Assembly: GCA_963663945.1 (NCBI GenBank)
Contig: OY760687.1
Location: forward strand, 2,852,001-2,916,000
Length of the DNA: 64,000 nucleotides
Direction of reading: 5' to 3'
Origin: Bin87 sp963663945
GTDB taxonomy: Bacteria > Chloroflexota > Dehalococcoidia > Lucifugimonadales > UBA3495
Below, piece after piece: positions 16,795 to 25,092 of this stretch (the first letter of the stretch is position 1; each line of letters starts with the position of its first letter). The notes beneath the pieces were generated by a model. It saw nothing but the letters and a program-made list of their open reading frames with translations, searched no databases and was not told the DNA's origin. Position numbers and translations under genes: made by a program.

Positions 16795-17412
16795 ATGACC
16801 TCGAGCGCACCCTACACACCGGCAACCGCCGCATCCATCAGCAGGACCATCGAGGCCCTGGCTGCTCGCAACGTCGAGGCAATGCTGCTGGAATCTCGCG
16901 AGGCGGCGCTGTCCAAGCTCAAGGAACTGGTGCCGGAGGGTTCCGAGGTTTTCGTCAGCACTTCGGAAACGCTGGACACCATCGGCTATACCGAGCACAT
17001 GCACGGTAACGACCGTTATGTGAACCTGCACGACCAGATGCTGGCCCACACCGACCCGGCGGCACAGCGCGAGTTCCGCCGCAAGACCACCATCGCCGAT
17101 TATTTCGTGGGCAGCGTCCAGGCCATCGCGGAGACCGGGGAGATCGTGGTCGCCAGCGGTTCCGGCAGCCAGATCGGGGCCTTCGCTTACGGAGCGCGTC
17201 GCGTCATCCTTGTTGCCGGCACGCAGAAGATCTGCCCCACCCTGGCCGACGCCGAGTCCCGCACCCGTGGCTTCACCCTGGAACGCCACGACCGCTGGCT
17301 GGAGGGCCGGGGCGCGAGACCCACGCCCATCGGCAAGTACCTGGTAATGGAGCACGAGCCCATGGTTGGCCGCATTTCCATGATCCTCATTCCCGAAAGC
17401 CTCGGTTGGTAA
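16795..17412 (+). CDS. LUD-domain (LutC/YkgG-like) protein
   Basis: 205 aa, single LUD domain (PF02589): TIEALAARNVEAMLLESREAAL near the N-terminus, VFVSTSETLDTIGYT, and VVASGSGSQIGAFAYGARRVILVAG, the conserved core. LutC-type proteins take part in lactate oxidation with LutA/LutB, which are absent here; stand-alone LUD proteins are of unknown role. Last gene of the rhodanese-LLM operon. Confidence 0.85.
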   Translation: MTSSAPYTPATAASISRTIEALAARNVEAMLLESREAALSKLKELVPEGSEVFVSTSETLDTIGYTEHMHGNDRYVNLHDQMLAHTDPAAQREFRRKTTIADYFVGSVQAIAETGEIVVASGSGSQIGAFAYGARRVILVAGTQKICPTLADAESRTRGFTLERHDRWLEGRGARPTPIGKYLVMEHEPMVGRISMILIPESLGW

Positions 17413-17502
17413 ACGGCTCCAGGACCATACGCCCTGTAAAAGTCAGGGGCGCACCTTGGCGCGCACCTGATAGTCTCCCGATGGTCGCCGACAGGCCAGA
17501 AG

Positions 17503-18030
17503 TCAGTCGAAGAAGATCGGCTCTCCATTCAGCGTCGACCTGTCCTCGAACGGGGTCGGATTGGCAACCGCGGCCCGCACCCAGCACCCGTTGCGAGCAT
17601 TGCGCAGCACCGCTGCCACGCGTTCCGGTTCATCCGGCGACTCGATCTCGTAGCTCGTTTCCACCTTCGGAGCGCTGGCCTGGATCGTCCCCGCCAGCAC
17701 CGATCCCTCCAGCCCGAAGTGCACGGCGATGTGGGCCCTGACGCCGGTGATCTCCACGTTCATCATCCGAGAGTACCTCTCGATCTGGGTCATCTCTCAA
17801 AACGCGATGGACGAGGCGAAGTAGTGCAGCGGCGCGGGCGCGGTGTGATTGCCGCCGACATTGGGCCCCTCATCGCAATAGATGGTGAACTTCACGTCGC
17901 GTCCCACAAAGGCCCGCCGCAACATGTCGCCCATGTCCTCCACGTCGACTTCGGTGACGGTGGCCCGACGGTTCTGGCCGGGCGGAAACGGGTCGTAATT
18001 GGGCTCGGGTCTTTCGCTATGTGCGGCCAT
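17503..18030 (-). CDS. OsmC-like protein, candidate selenoprotein with in-frame UGA (Sec78)
   Basis: Two halves of one OsmC-family protein lie in the same frame, separated only by a TGA at 17797-17799. N-half (77 aa, GGAGGAG ribosome site before ATG 18030): conserved GGNHTAPAPLHYFASSIAF. C-half continues EMTQIERYSRMMNVEITG and holds the second conserved Cys (NGCWV). In OsmC/Ohr peroxidases the first redox Cys sits exactly where the TGA is, at the start of the central helix. A 6-bp hairpin with a G-first loop starts 14 nt after the TGA, as bacterial SECIS elements do. Read through, the protein is 175 aa with the family's full length. Expected role: thiol/selenol peroxidase reducing organic hydroperoxides. 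Alternative: nonsense mutation. Confidence 0.8.
17768..17799 (-). promoter_or_regulatory. putative bacterial SECIS element with the UGA Sec codon
   Basis: On the minus strand: UGA (17799-17797), 14 nt, then stem CGAGAG (17782-17777), loop GUA (17776-17774), stem CUCUCG (17773-17768), plus a U-G closing pair. The apical loop begins 20 nt after UGA with G first, within the usual 16-37 nt range for bacterial SECIS hairpins that recruit SelB. Confidence 0.7.
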
Positions 18031-18432
18031 GGCTCCTCCAGATCTCGAGAATTGCGAAACACTATCACGGAGCATCCCTCGGTACAAACACCCTCCGCAG
18101 GCCGCATGAGCCGTTCGAGCGGCGCGGTTAGCCCGCAGCCAATCGCATCCGGTACCGGCATGACTGCCTGGGAGGCCCAGGCAGAGCAACCTGCGGCAAT
18201 TGCAGGGCATGGGTCGGATCACGTTCAATTCGATGTAAGATGTGCACCATCTGGCCACTGGAAACGAGGTAACCGGAGAAGAAGCAGATTCAGGCGATCG
18301 ATGTACCTGCCATTGGGCCGCTCGTCGGGAGTAGCGCGTCTCCGCCCGGGCGGGCCGGAATGCCGGATTGATCCAATCCAGAGGCGACCGGACGGTCGAC
18401 CCGCACACGACACACCGCAAGGAGGAACAGTG
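18031..18432. other. intergenic region, divergent promoters expected
   Basis: 402 bp between the divergent OsmC-like gene and the PEP-mutase-like gene. No convincing ORF. One small hairpin (CCTGGG/CCCAGG near 18167-18182). Likely holds both promoters, but no clear -10/-35 pair is seen. Confidence 0.5.
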
Positions 18433-19338
18433 ATGCCCGAGAAGCAACGCATGACCACCAGGCTCAAGGAACTGTTCGAGCGGCCGGAGATTTTCGTCCT
18501 GGCCGGCGGCATGAACGCCATGGGCGCCAAGATGGCCGAGGTGCTGGGATACGAGGCCTTTTACATGTCGGGCGGCAACACCTCGGCGCAGGTCATGGGC
18601 CTGACCGAGGGCGGCACCAGCATGCGCGACATGGTGGACAACGCCCGGAAAATCGTCAATACCATCGACATCCCCGCGTTTGTCGACATGGACACCGGCT
18701 ACGGCGACGCCATCCAGGTCTACGAGACAGTCAAGGAGTACATCCGGGCCGGCATCGCCGGCACCCATCTGGAGGACCAGACCTACCCGCCAAAGTCCGG
18801 CCCCCGCCGCCGCTGCGTGTCCATCGAGGAAATGGTGGGCAAACTCCGCGCGGCCATGGACGCCAAGATGGAGTACGACCCCGACTTCGTGATCGTGGCC
18901 CGGTGCGACTTTGCCGGCGTACCCGGGGCAACCTTCGAGGATGTGATGGAGCGCTGCCTGGCCTACAAGAGCGAGACCAACGTGGACGTGGTCTGCCCCG
19001 CCGTATCCTCCTGGGAGGACAACAAGGAAGCCATCCGGCGCATTCCCGGGCCGGTGCTGCCCCTGTTCACCCACGGCAGCCAGACTCACCCCACCCTGGA
19101 GGAACTGCAGGAGGCCGGCGCCGCCGCGGCCTGGTATCCCGCGCTCACCACCATGGCGGGGCTCCAGGCATCCTGGGACTTCCTCAGCGATTTCCAGGAA
19201 CGCGGTACCCATGCCATCGACGATTTCCTGGCGTCGGCGGCCCAGAGCAAGTGGGGCATCGCCAGCAACGGCGGCATCCTGGGCGCGGACCTCATCCGAG
19301 CGATGGAGGACAAGTACCTGCCCGATCGACCTCTGTAG
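18433..19338 (+). CDS. isocitrate lyase/PEP mutase superfamily enzyme
   Basis: 301 aa TIM-barrel enzyme. Motifs: AGGMNAMGAKMAE, FVDMDTGYGD (Mg-binding aspartates), GTHLEDQTYPPKSGP (conserved Glu), IVARCDF. The lyase catalytic loop K(K/R)CGH is replaced by PRRRCVS, so the Cys is kept but not the full lyase motif; methylisocitrate lyase, oxaloacetate decarboxylase and carboxy-PEP mutase-like activities are all possible. AGGAGGAA upstream of ATG 18433 sets the start. 58 bp upstream of a GMC gene, probably the same operon. Confidence 0.88.
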   Translation: MPEKQRMTTRLKELFERPEIFVLAGGMNAMGAKMAEVLGYEAFYMSGGNTSAQVMGLTEGGTSMRDMVDNARKIVNTIDIPAFVDMDTGYGDAIQVYETVKEYIRAGIAGTHLEDQTYPPKSGPRRRCVSIEEMVGKLRAAMDAKMEYDPDFVIVARCDFAGVPGATFEDVMERCLAYKSETNVDVVCPAVSSWEDNKEAIRRIPGPVLPLFTHGSQTHPTLEELQEAGAAAAWYPALTTMAGLQASWDFLSDFQERGTHAIDDFLASAAQSKWGIASNGGILGADLIRAMEDKYLPDRPL

Positions 19339-19396
19339 GCTCGACGTCGCCCGAAGCGGCGCCAGCCAATAGCAAGCAAACATTGGAGATATCTCG

Positions 19397-20935
19397 ATGA
19401 AATACGACCACATCGTTGTCGGCGGCGGCACTGCCGGGTGCATCGTGGCCGCCCGCCTTTCCGAGGATCCGGAGCGCTCGGTGCTCCTGCTCGAAGCCGG
19501 CCCCGATTTTCCCGACTTCGACCAATTGCCCGAGATGCTCAAGCTGGGCTGGGGCACGGTGAACCTGGAGGCCCGCGCCGCCGGTTCGCCCTACAACTGG
19601 TCCTTCACCGGCAAGGCCACGGCAGAACAACCCGAGCCGATGCCCGTGCCGCGCGGCAAGGTGCTGGGTGGTTCCAGCGCTATCAACGGCCAGACCTTCA
19701 TCCGGGGAGCCCCCGAGGACTTCGACACCTGGGCATCGTGGGGCAACGAAGGCTGGGATTATTTGGAGTGCCTGCCCTACTTCCGCAAATTGGAAAACGA
19801 CGCCGACTTCCACGACGATTTCCACGGCACCGACGGTCCCGTTCCGGTACGGCACCACCAACGCGAGACCTGGCCGCCATCCCAGGAGGCCTTTTTCCAG
19901 GCTGCCACCGCTGCCGGATACCCCTTCCATCCCGATGTGAACAATCCGGAGGCCACCGGAGTCAGCCTGCGCGCCGAGAACAATATCGACGGCGTGCGCA
20001 TGAGCATGGCCCTGTCCTACGTCAGCTCGGTGCGTCACCGCCTGAACCTCACCATTCGCGCCAACGTCCAGGCCCGCAGAGTGGTGCTGGAAGACGGGCG
20101 CGCCGTTGGCGTCGCGGTTGAGAGCGGCGGCGACACCTTCGTCGTCGAGGGCAGCGAAATCATCCTGTGCACCGGCGCGGTCGCCTCACCGCAACTGCTG
20201 ATGCTGTCCGGCCTCGGCCCCGCCGACCAGTTGCAGGCTCATGGCATCCCGGTGGCCGTGGATCTGCCCGGCGTTGGCCAGAACATGCGCGACCACCCCA
20301 ACGTGTCGGTGAGATACATGGTCAAGGACGACGTTCCGCAGGACCCCAACGGCATGCGGGCCCTGCGCCTGCGTTTCACCGCCTCCGGTTCGGACACGCC
20401 CAACGACATGATCCTTTCGCCGGCGTCGCTGAACACCGTGGTTCGGGACGACAACCCGGCCCACACCGTCAACTGCGGTCTGTACCTGGCGGCCGGCAAA
20501 GGCGAACTGAGGCTGGAGTCCGCCGACCCGCACACGGCGCCGAGCATGGACTATCGTTACCTAGAGGAGGACTGGGACCGCGAACGGCTGCGGGAGGCGG
20601 TGCGCCTCTGCGTGTCGTTCCTGCAACACAGCGCCTACGACGGGATCATCGATGAGATCACCGCTCCCACGCCGGCGGACCTGGAGAGCGACGAGACCCT
20701 GGACCTCTGGTTGCGCCGCAACATCAGCACCTCCTACCACATCTCCGGCACCTGCAAGATGGGACCGGACGACGACCCCATGGCGGTGGTGGACACGCGG
20801 CTGCGCGTGCGCGGCGTGTCCAACTTGCGCGTCGCCGATGCCTCGATCATGCCCGACGTCGTCCGCGCCAACACCAACGTCACCACCATGATGATCGCCG
20901 AGCGCGTCTCCGACTTCATCAAGGCGGGGGAGTGA
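19397..20935 (+). CDS. GMC-family FAD-dependent alcohol oxidoreductase (copy 3)
   Basis: 512 aa. VGGGTAGCIVAARL FAD motif, LLLEAGPDFPDF, GGSSAINGQTFIRG, CTGAVASPQLLMLSGLGP, HISGTCKMGPDDDPMAVV with catalytic His, ANTNVTTMMIAERV (Asn at second site). Closest in these motifs to copy 4 at 62.1 kb (shared GTCKMGPD, ANTNVT), suggesting these two are recent paralogues. Its last 17 bp overlap the convergent CYTH gene. Confidence 0.93.
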   Translation: MKYDHIVVGGGTAGCIVAARLSEDPERSVLLLEAGPDFPDFDQLPEMLKLGWGTVNLEARAAGSPYNWSFTGKATAEQPEPMPVPRGKVLGGSSAINGQTFIRGAPEDFDTWASWGNEGWDYLECLPYFRKLENDADFHDDFHGTDGPVPVRHHQRETWPPSQEAFFQAATAAGYPFHPDVNNPEATGVSLRAENNIDGVRMSMALSYVSSVRHRLNLTIRANVQARRVVLEDGRAVGVAVESGGDTFVVEGSEIILCTGAVASPQLLMLSGLGPADQLQAHGIPVAVDLPGVGQNMRDHPNVSVRYMVKDDVPQDPNGMRALRLRFTASGSDTPNDMILSPASLNTVVRDDNPAHTVNCGLYLAAGKGELRLESADPHTAPSMDYRYLEEDWDRERLREAVRLCVSFLQHSAYDGIIDEITAPTPADLESDETLDLWLRRNISTSYHISGTCKMGPDDDPMAVVDTRLRVRGVSNLRVADASIMPDVVRANTNVTTMMIAERVSDFIKAGE

Positions 20936-21455
20936 TCGCGGCGACCAGGTCCTCGTTTGACCCCGTGATGTAGCCGCTCAAATATTGGCCGAGCAGGCTG
21001 CGATACTCGTCCACCTGGGCGTCGATGTCGCAGCCTTCCTCGTCCTGGACCTCCACCTCGAGGATCTGCCCGATTCCTTCGACCGTGTCCAGATTGAAGA
21101 TGACGTTGTCCTTGCGCCACAGTTCGCGCTGCTTGCGAACGATGGCCCTGGCGCCCAGCGCGGCCTGCAGAACGTCTTTCAGCCCCGGGTCGTCGGCTGA
21201 CGACATCCGAACCTGGCTGGTACGCGCGCCGGCCTCCTGGCGCTCACGGTAGTAGATGAGCGTACCCGTGCCCTTCTCGACGCGGAGTTTGAGCCGACGC
21301 GTTCCTTGCGAATCGTCCCCGTGCGGCAGGCTGTAGTAGTAGTCAACCTGCTCCTTGACCTCCACGAACACGGCCCCATGCTCGCGGAGGATTTCGCGGG
21401 CAGCCGTTAGATCCGCACAGTAAGCCTTGATCTCACGATTGAGTTTGCGCTGCAT
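20919..21455 (-). CDS. CYTH-domain protein (class IV adenylate cyclase/thiamine-triphosphatase-like)
   Basis: 178 aa. CYTH tunnel-fold protein: N-terminal NREIKAYC (the variant of ExExK common in CyaB-type proteins), VDYYYSLP, RRLKLRVE, LIYYRER (K/R-rich strands), DTVEGIGQILEVEVQDEE with the metal-binding Glu residues. These enzymes act on triphosphates (cAMP formation or ThTP/PPPi hydrolysis) with Mg. Convergent with and overlapping the GMC gene end. Weak ribosome site. Confidence 0.85.
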   Translation of the reverse strand: MQRKLNREIKAYCADLTAAREILREHGAVFVEVKEQVDYYYSLPHGDDSQGTRRLKLRVEKGTGTLIYYRERQEAGARTSQVRMSSADDPGLKDVLQAALGARAIVRKQRELWRKDNVIFNLDTVEGIGQILEVEVQDEEGCDIDAQVDEYRSLLGQYLSGYITGSNEDLVAAITPPP

Positions 21456-21515
21456 ATTTGTTCCGCCGGCGGATCGCGTTGCGTTGTCCTCGATTGATGA
21501 CCTGCGGCGCCGGGC

Positions 21516-22553
21516 CTACAGGGGCAGATGCACCGCCTGACCCGTCATCACGCTGCGGCCCACGGCCTCGGTCCACTCCATGTAGTGCACGCCGGTCTCG
21601 AAGGCCACCATGTCCACGATTTCAGTACCGCGGATCGCATTGCCGAACTGCTCCTCGACCCGGTACCTGGCCTGGGTCTCCGGCGGGTTGGGCACCTCGG
21701 TCAACTCGGCATCGCCCCGCTTGCCGGCCCACACCCGCCGCTGCGGGTCGACATGGATGGTGCCTTCCGTGCCAAACATCCAGATGTGGTTGCCGCCGTT
21801 CAACCCCGAGGTGGCGCTCATCTGCATGTGCACCTGCGCGCCGTTGGCCAACTCATAGAGGATGTCGATGTGGTCCGGTATGGACACCGACGTGAGATCC
21901 CCAGCGTCGTTTCGCCGGTAGGGCACGTTGACCTTGCCCATGGCCATGACCCTGGTCCCGCGACCCAGCCACCTCATCATGGACTCGTAGGACGCGCCGA
22001 TGTTCAGGGTGTTGTAGCCGCTGAGGGCGCGATCGTGCCGCCAATGCAGCGGCCCATCGAAATCGGCGAAGTTGTTCTGCAGAGACGTGAAGTCCACCGA
22101 CAGCAGTTCGCCCAGGTGCCCCTCGTCGATCAGCCGCTTGATGACGTTGTCGATGGTGTAGCTGGTGGAGGTCGGGGTGAGCTGACACACCAGGTGCGGG
22201 TGGGCGCGGGAGGCGGCCAGCATGTCGCGGGCCTCTGCGGCGTCGTTGGCCATGCGGGCTTCGGTGAGCACGTGCTTGCCGGCCTCCAGCGCGGCCAGGG
22301 TCATCGTGCGGTGCATGTACGGCCACGTGCCGATGCAGACGGCGTTGATCTCGTCGTCCTCCAGCAACTCCTGCCAGTGGCCGTACACCTTCGGAATGTT
22401 GAACTGGTCCGCCACCACGCGGCCGGACTGCACGGTCCGGTTGGCCACGGCCACGAGTTCACAATCGTCCACGCCCTGAAAGCCGGGAATGTGGCGGTTG
22501 CGCACGTTGCCCCCCGCCCCGATCAGTCCCACTCGAATTGGTACATCAGCCAT
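21516..22553 (-). CDS. Gfo/Idh/MocA-family NAD(P)-dependent oxidoreductase
   Basis: 345 aa. N-terminal Rossmann fold (VGLIGAGGNVRNRHIPGF), then VCIGTWPYMHRTMTLAALEAGKHVLTEARMA, where the usual EKP of the family is TEARMA, so the conserved catalytic Lys of EKP is absent. C-terminal alpha/beta dimerisation domain. Usually acts on sugars, inositols or their derivatives. Strong GGAGGAG site before 22553. Divergent from the maleate-isomerase-like gene; a TATAAT lies at 22642-22647 in the shared region. Confidence 0.88.
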   Translation of the reverse strand: MADVPIRVGLIGAGGNVRNRHIPGFQGVDDCELVAVANRTVQSGRVVADQFNIPKVYGHWQELLEDDEINAVCIGTWPYMHRTMTLAALEAGKHVLTEARMANDAAEARDMLAASRAHPHLVCQLTPTSTSYTIDNVIKRLIDEGHLGELLSVDFTSLQNNFADFDGPLHWRHDRALSGYNTLNIGASYESMMRWLGRGTRVMAMGKVNVPYRRNDAGDLTSVSIPDHIDILYELANGAQVHMQMSATSGLNGGNHIWMFGTEGTIHVDPQRRVWAGKRGDAELTEVPNPPETQARYRVEEQFGNAIRGTEIVDMVAFETGVHYMEWTEAVGRSVMTGQAVHLPL

Positions 22554-22677
22554 GGTTCTCCTCCTCGATCATCGTTCAAGCGCAACGGGTGATTGCCGGG
22601 CGCAGCGTCGGGTTCGCCCCGCCGTGCCGCAATGCGGGCTGTATAATACGCCCGAAAATCGTCCGGAGCAGTGAAGA

Positions 22678-23502
22678 ATGGCGAATCTGAGCAGCGCGCA
22701 ACGAATCGGGGCCCTGGTTCCCGCCACCAACCCGGTGGTCGAACCCGACTTCTACCGGGTGGTGCCGCCGGATATCACAGTCCACTTCGAGCGGATGTGG
22801 AACGGCACCTGGGGCAGCCAGCCGGAAATCTCCACCGAGACCGGTCACCGGCTCAGCATGAGCAGCACAGAGGCCAACGAGGTCGACTATGCGCTGTTCG
22901 GGTTCGACGTGGGCAAGATGAACGACGACGTGGCCCGTGGCGCCAGCGCCCTGTCCAACATCGGCCCCGACGTCCTGATGTACGCCTGCACCTCGGGCAC
23001 CTGGCACAAGGGCTACATGGCCTACGACCAGATGATCGCCCGGATCATGGAGGAGGCCAGCGGCGTCCAGTCGGTAACCGCCGTCACCTCGAGCATCGCC
23101 GCCCTGCGCCACATGGGCGGCCGCAAGCTGAGCATCGCGGGCCCCTACCGCAATTACCATCTGCGCAACCGCCTGAAGCCGCTGATGGAAGAGGCCGGCT
23201 TCGAGGTCCTGAGCGCCGACGGCGAGCCGTGGATGCAGGACTCCATGAACCCACGGGAAATCGACGTCGAGCCGCCCCAGACCATCATCGACTTCGTGCC
23301 GACGGTGGCACAGGAGGAGGCCGACACCATCTTCCTGCCCGGCACCGCCTGGCGCGCGCTGGACGCGGTGGAAGCGCTGGAACAGAAGCTGGGCAAAACG
23401 GTCATCTCGGTCAACCAGGCCACCATCTGGATGGCCCTCCGTCGGGTGGGCTGGACGAAACCCATCGAAGGCTACGGCAGCCTGCTCCGAAACCTGGAGT
23501 AG
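22678..23502 (+). CDS. maleate cis-trans isomerase / Asp-Glu racemase superfamily protein
   Basis: 274 aa. Family hallmarks: GALVPATNPVVEPDF (ATN substrate loop), VLMYACTSGTWHKG with the first catalytic Cys, VTAVTSSIAALRHMGGRKLSIAGPY. At the second catalytic cysteine the sequence reads FLPGTAWRALDAV, so that Cys is missing. Maleate isomerase needs both; single-Cys relatives include arylmalonate decarboxylase (Cys at the other position) and hydrolases, so the reaction is uncertain. First gene of an operon with the alpha/beta hydrolase (34-bp gap). Confidence 0.8.
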   Translation: MANLSSAQRIGALVPATNPVVEPDFYRVVPPDITVHFERMWNGTWGSQPEISTETGHRLSMSSTEANEVDYALFGFDVGKMNDDVARGASALSNIGPDVLMYACTSGTWHKGYMAYDQMIARIMEEASGVQSVTAVTSSIAALRHMGGRKLSIAGPYRNYHLRNRLKPLMEEAGFEVLSADGEPWMQDSMNPREIDVEPPQTIIDFVPTVAQEEADTIFLPGTAWRALDAVEALEQKLGKTVISVNQATIWMALRRVGWTKPIEGYGSLLRNLE

Positions 23503-23536
23503 TTGAGGACAAGCACACGCCACAGGGAGTTTTGGA

Positions 23537-24409
23537 ATGGTTATCAGCAATCAAACGACCTACGAAGTTGACATCGAGGACGTGGAATACCTGCGCCACG
23601 GCGATACTCCCCTGCTGGCGAGACTGTTCCGTCCCCGTGGCAGCGGTCCCTTCCCGATCATGATCGAGTTGCACGGCGGCGCCTGGGTGCGGGGAGACCG
23701 CCTGAACGGCAACGCCGCCAACGAGGCGTTGGCCCGAAACGGCGTGATCGTAGCGGCGCTGGACTTTCGCGTCCCGCCGGTAGCCTCCTATCCCGCATCC
23801 TTCGCCGATATCCACTACGGAATCCGCTGGTGCAAGAGCCAGGCTGCAGCGTGGAACGGCATCCCGGGCAAAGTCGGCGCCATGGGCACTTCCAGCGGCG
23901 CGCACCAGGCCATGCTGCTCGGCATGCGACCCAATGATCCGCGTTACGCGGCCCTTCCATTTTCCAACGGAGCCTCGGCGCTGGACGGCGCCCTGGACTG
24001 CGTGATCATGGTCTCTCCCGTGATCGACCCGCTGGGTCGCTACCTGTACGCCAAGGGACTGCGGGACGACGTCACGCCGCCGGAGGGCATGGCCGCGCGT
24101 GTGACGCCCAATCACGACGAGTACTGGGTGACCCAGGAAGCCATGGCCGAGGCCGCGCCCGCCCGTGCCCTGGCCGCCGGCGAGCAGATGGAGCATCCCC
24201 CCACGCTGTGTGTGGCCCGCTCCTACGAGGAAGCCCACCCGCGCCCGGACCTGGACGAGTTCATCGCCCAGTACCGCAAGGCCGGCGGGGACATCGACGT
24301 CAAGATTTTCGACGGCGAGGGTGAACGAATACTGACCGATCCTTCCACACCGGTCGCGCAGGAGGCTCTGGAACGGATGACGGCGTTCATCCGCCAGCAC
24401 CTGGGGTAG
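23537..24409 (+). CDS. alpha/beta-hydrolase-fold protein (HSL/carboxylesterase-like) with altered triad
   Basis: 290 aa. Oxyanion-hole HGGAW and nucleophile elbow GTSSGAH (Ser) are present. The expected C-terminal catalytic His (usual form ...GxxHGF) aligns with DGEGERILT, where His is Arg, and the acid strand reads ARSYEEAHP. Either a His further away substitutes or the protein is not a standard serine hydrolase. Good ribosome site (CAGGGAG). Followed by an intrinsic terminator, so it ends the transcript begun at 22.68 kb. Confidence 0.78.
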   Translation: MVISNQTTYEVDIEDVEYLRHGDTPLLARLFRPRGSGPFPIMIELHGGAWVRGDRLNGNAANEALARNGVIVAALDFRVPPVASYPASFADIHYGIRWCKSQAAAWNGIPGKVGAMGTSSGAHQAMLLGMRPNDPRYAALPFSNGASALDGALDCVIMVSPVIDPLGRYLYAKGLRDDVTPPEGMAARVTPNHDEYWVTQEAMAEAAPARALAAGEQMEHPPTLCVARSYEEAHPRPDLDEFIAQYRKAGGDIDVKIFDGEGERILTDPSTPVAQEALERMTAFIRQHLG

Positions 24410-24444
24410 ACCGTCACGCATTCGCGAACGCGGCCAACCGCCGA

Positions 24445-24474
24445 GGGGCCCGGGTGTTGTACCGGGCCCCTTTT
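24445..24474 (+). terminator. intrinsic terminator after the hydrolase gene
   Basis: 9-bp GC stem (24445-24453 with 24462-24470), 8-nt loop, TTTT at 24471-24474. Confidence 0.85.
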
Positions 24475-24584
24475 CATACCGTGCGCTTTCCCGTGAAAGC
24501 GTGATGCTATACTTGCGCCAATGGCGTACGCCGGGTCTTAAACCTTCACTAACTGTCAATTGATTCACGAAAAGGAGGTGCCCT

Positions 24585-25040
24585 GTGTCTCGAGTTACCA
24601 TGATTCAGCACATCAATATCCAGATCAGCGACAAGGATCGGAGCCGAGACTGGTACGAGAAGGTGTTTGGCGCGGAATTCCTGGACCGCGGCCCCGAGCT
24701 GAACCAGCGCCAGTTGCAGTTGCGCATCGGCAACGGCGAAATCCACAGCACCTTCACTCCCAACCCCAACCCATCGGGGCACTTTGCCGTGGAGATTCAC
24801 GACTGGGACGAGATGATCGCCAACCTGGACGCGCTGGGTGTGGAATACAGCAAGCCCAGCGTCCGGGAGTACAGCGGCGGCCACTCCGCCTACATCAATG
24901 ACCCGGACGGAAATATGATCGAACTGGTGCAGCACCCGCTGGGATTGCGGGACTCCAGGGGCAATGCCGTGGAGGTCGCCCACGATCCGGACGGAATGGT
25001 CTGGGCTCGCCGTCCCGGCTACGGCCCAACCACCGGCTGA
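24585..25040 (+). CDS. VOC-family (glyoxalase/dioxygenase-fold) protein
   Basis: 151 aa. Single vicinal-oxygen-chelate domain: IQHINIQISD with metal His, HFAVEIHDWD, YINDPDGNMIELVQH with the Glu ligand. May be glyoxalase, isomerase, epoxide-opening or dioxygenase; not resolved. GTG start at 24585 chosen because AAGGAGGTG ends 4 nt before it; the ATG at 24600 is too far. First gene of a three-gene run with the lactonase and BNR proteins. Confidence 0.85.
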   Translation: MSRVTMIQHINIQISDKDRSRDWYEKVFGAEFLDRGPELNQRQLQLRIGNGEIHSTFTPNPNPSGHFAVEIHDWDEMIANLDALGVEYSKPSVREYSGGHSAYINDPDGNMIELVQHPLGLRDSRGNAVEVAHDPDGMVWARRPGYGPTTG

Positions 25041-25092
25041 GGCCGGCGCCCACCTATCGTCGCTACCGCATTTCAACCGAGAGGGAGCAAGC

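Noticed and set aside
17503..17793. C-half of the OsmC-like protein as an independent 96-aa gene starting at ATG 17793
   Set aside because: Lacks a ribosome site at usual spacing and begins mid-helix of the OsmC fold; in frame with the N-half.
18031..19557. Long minus-strand frame extending the OsmC-like N-half upstream
   Set aside because: Antisense to the PEP-mutase gene; the ribosome site at 18030 and OsmC homology start show the real gene begins there.
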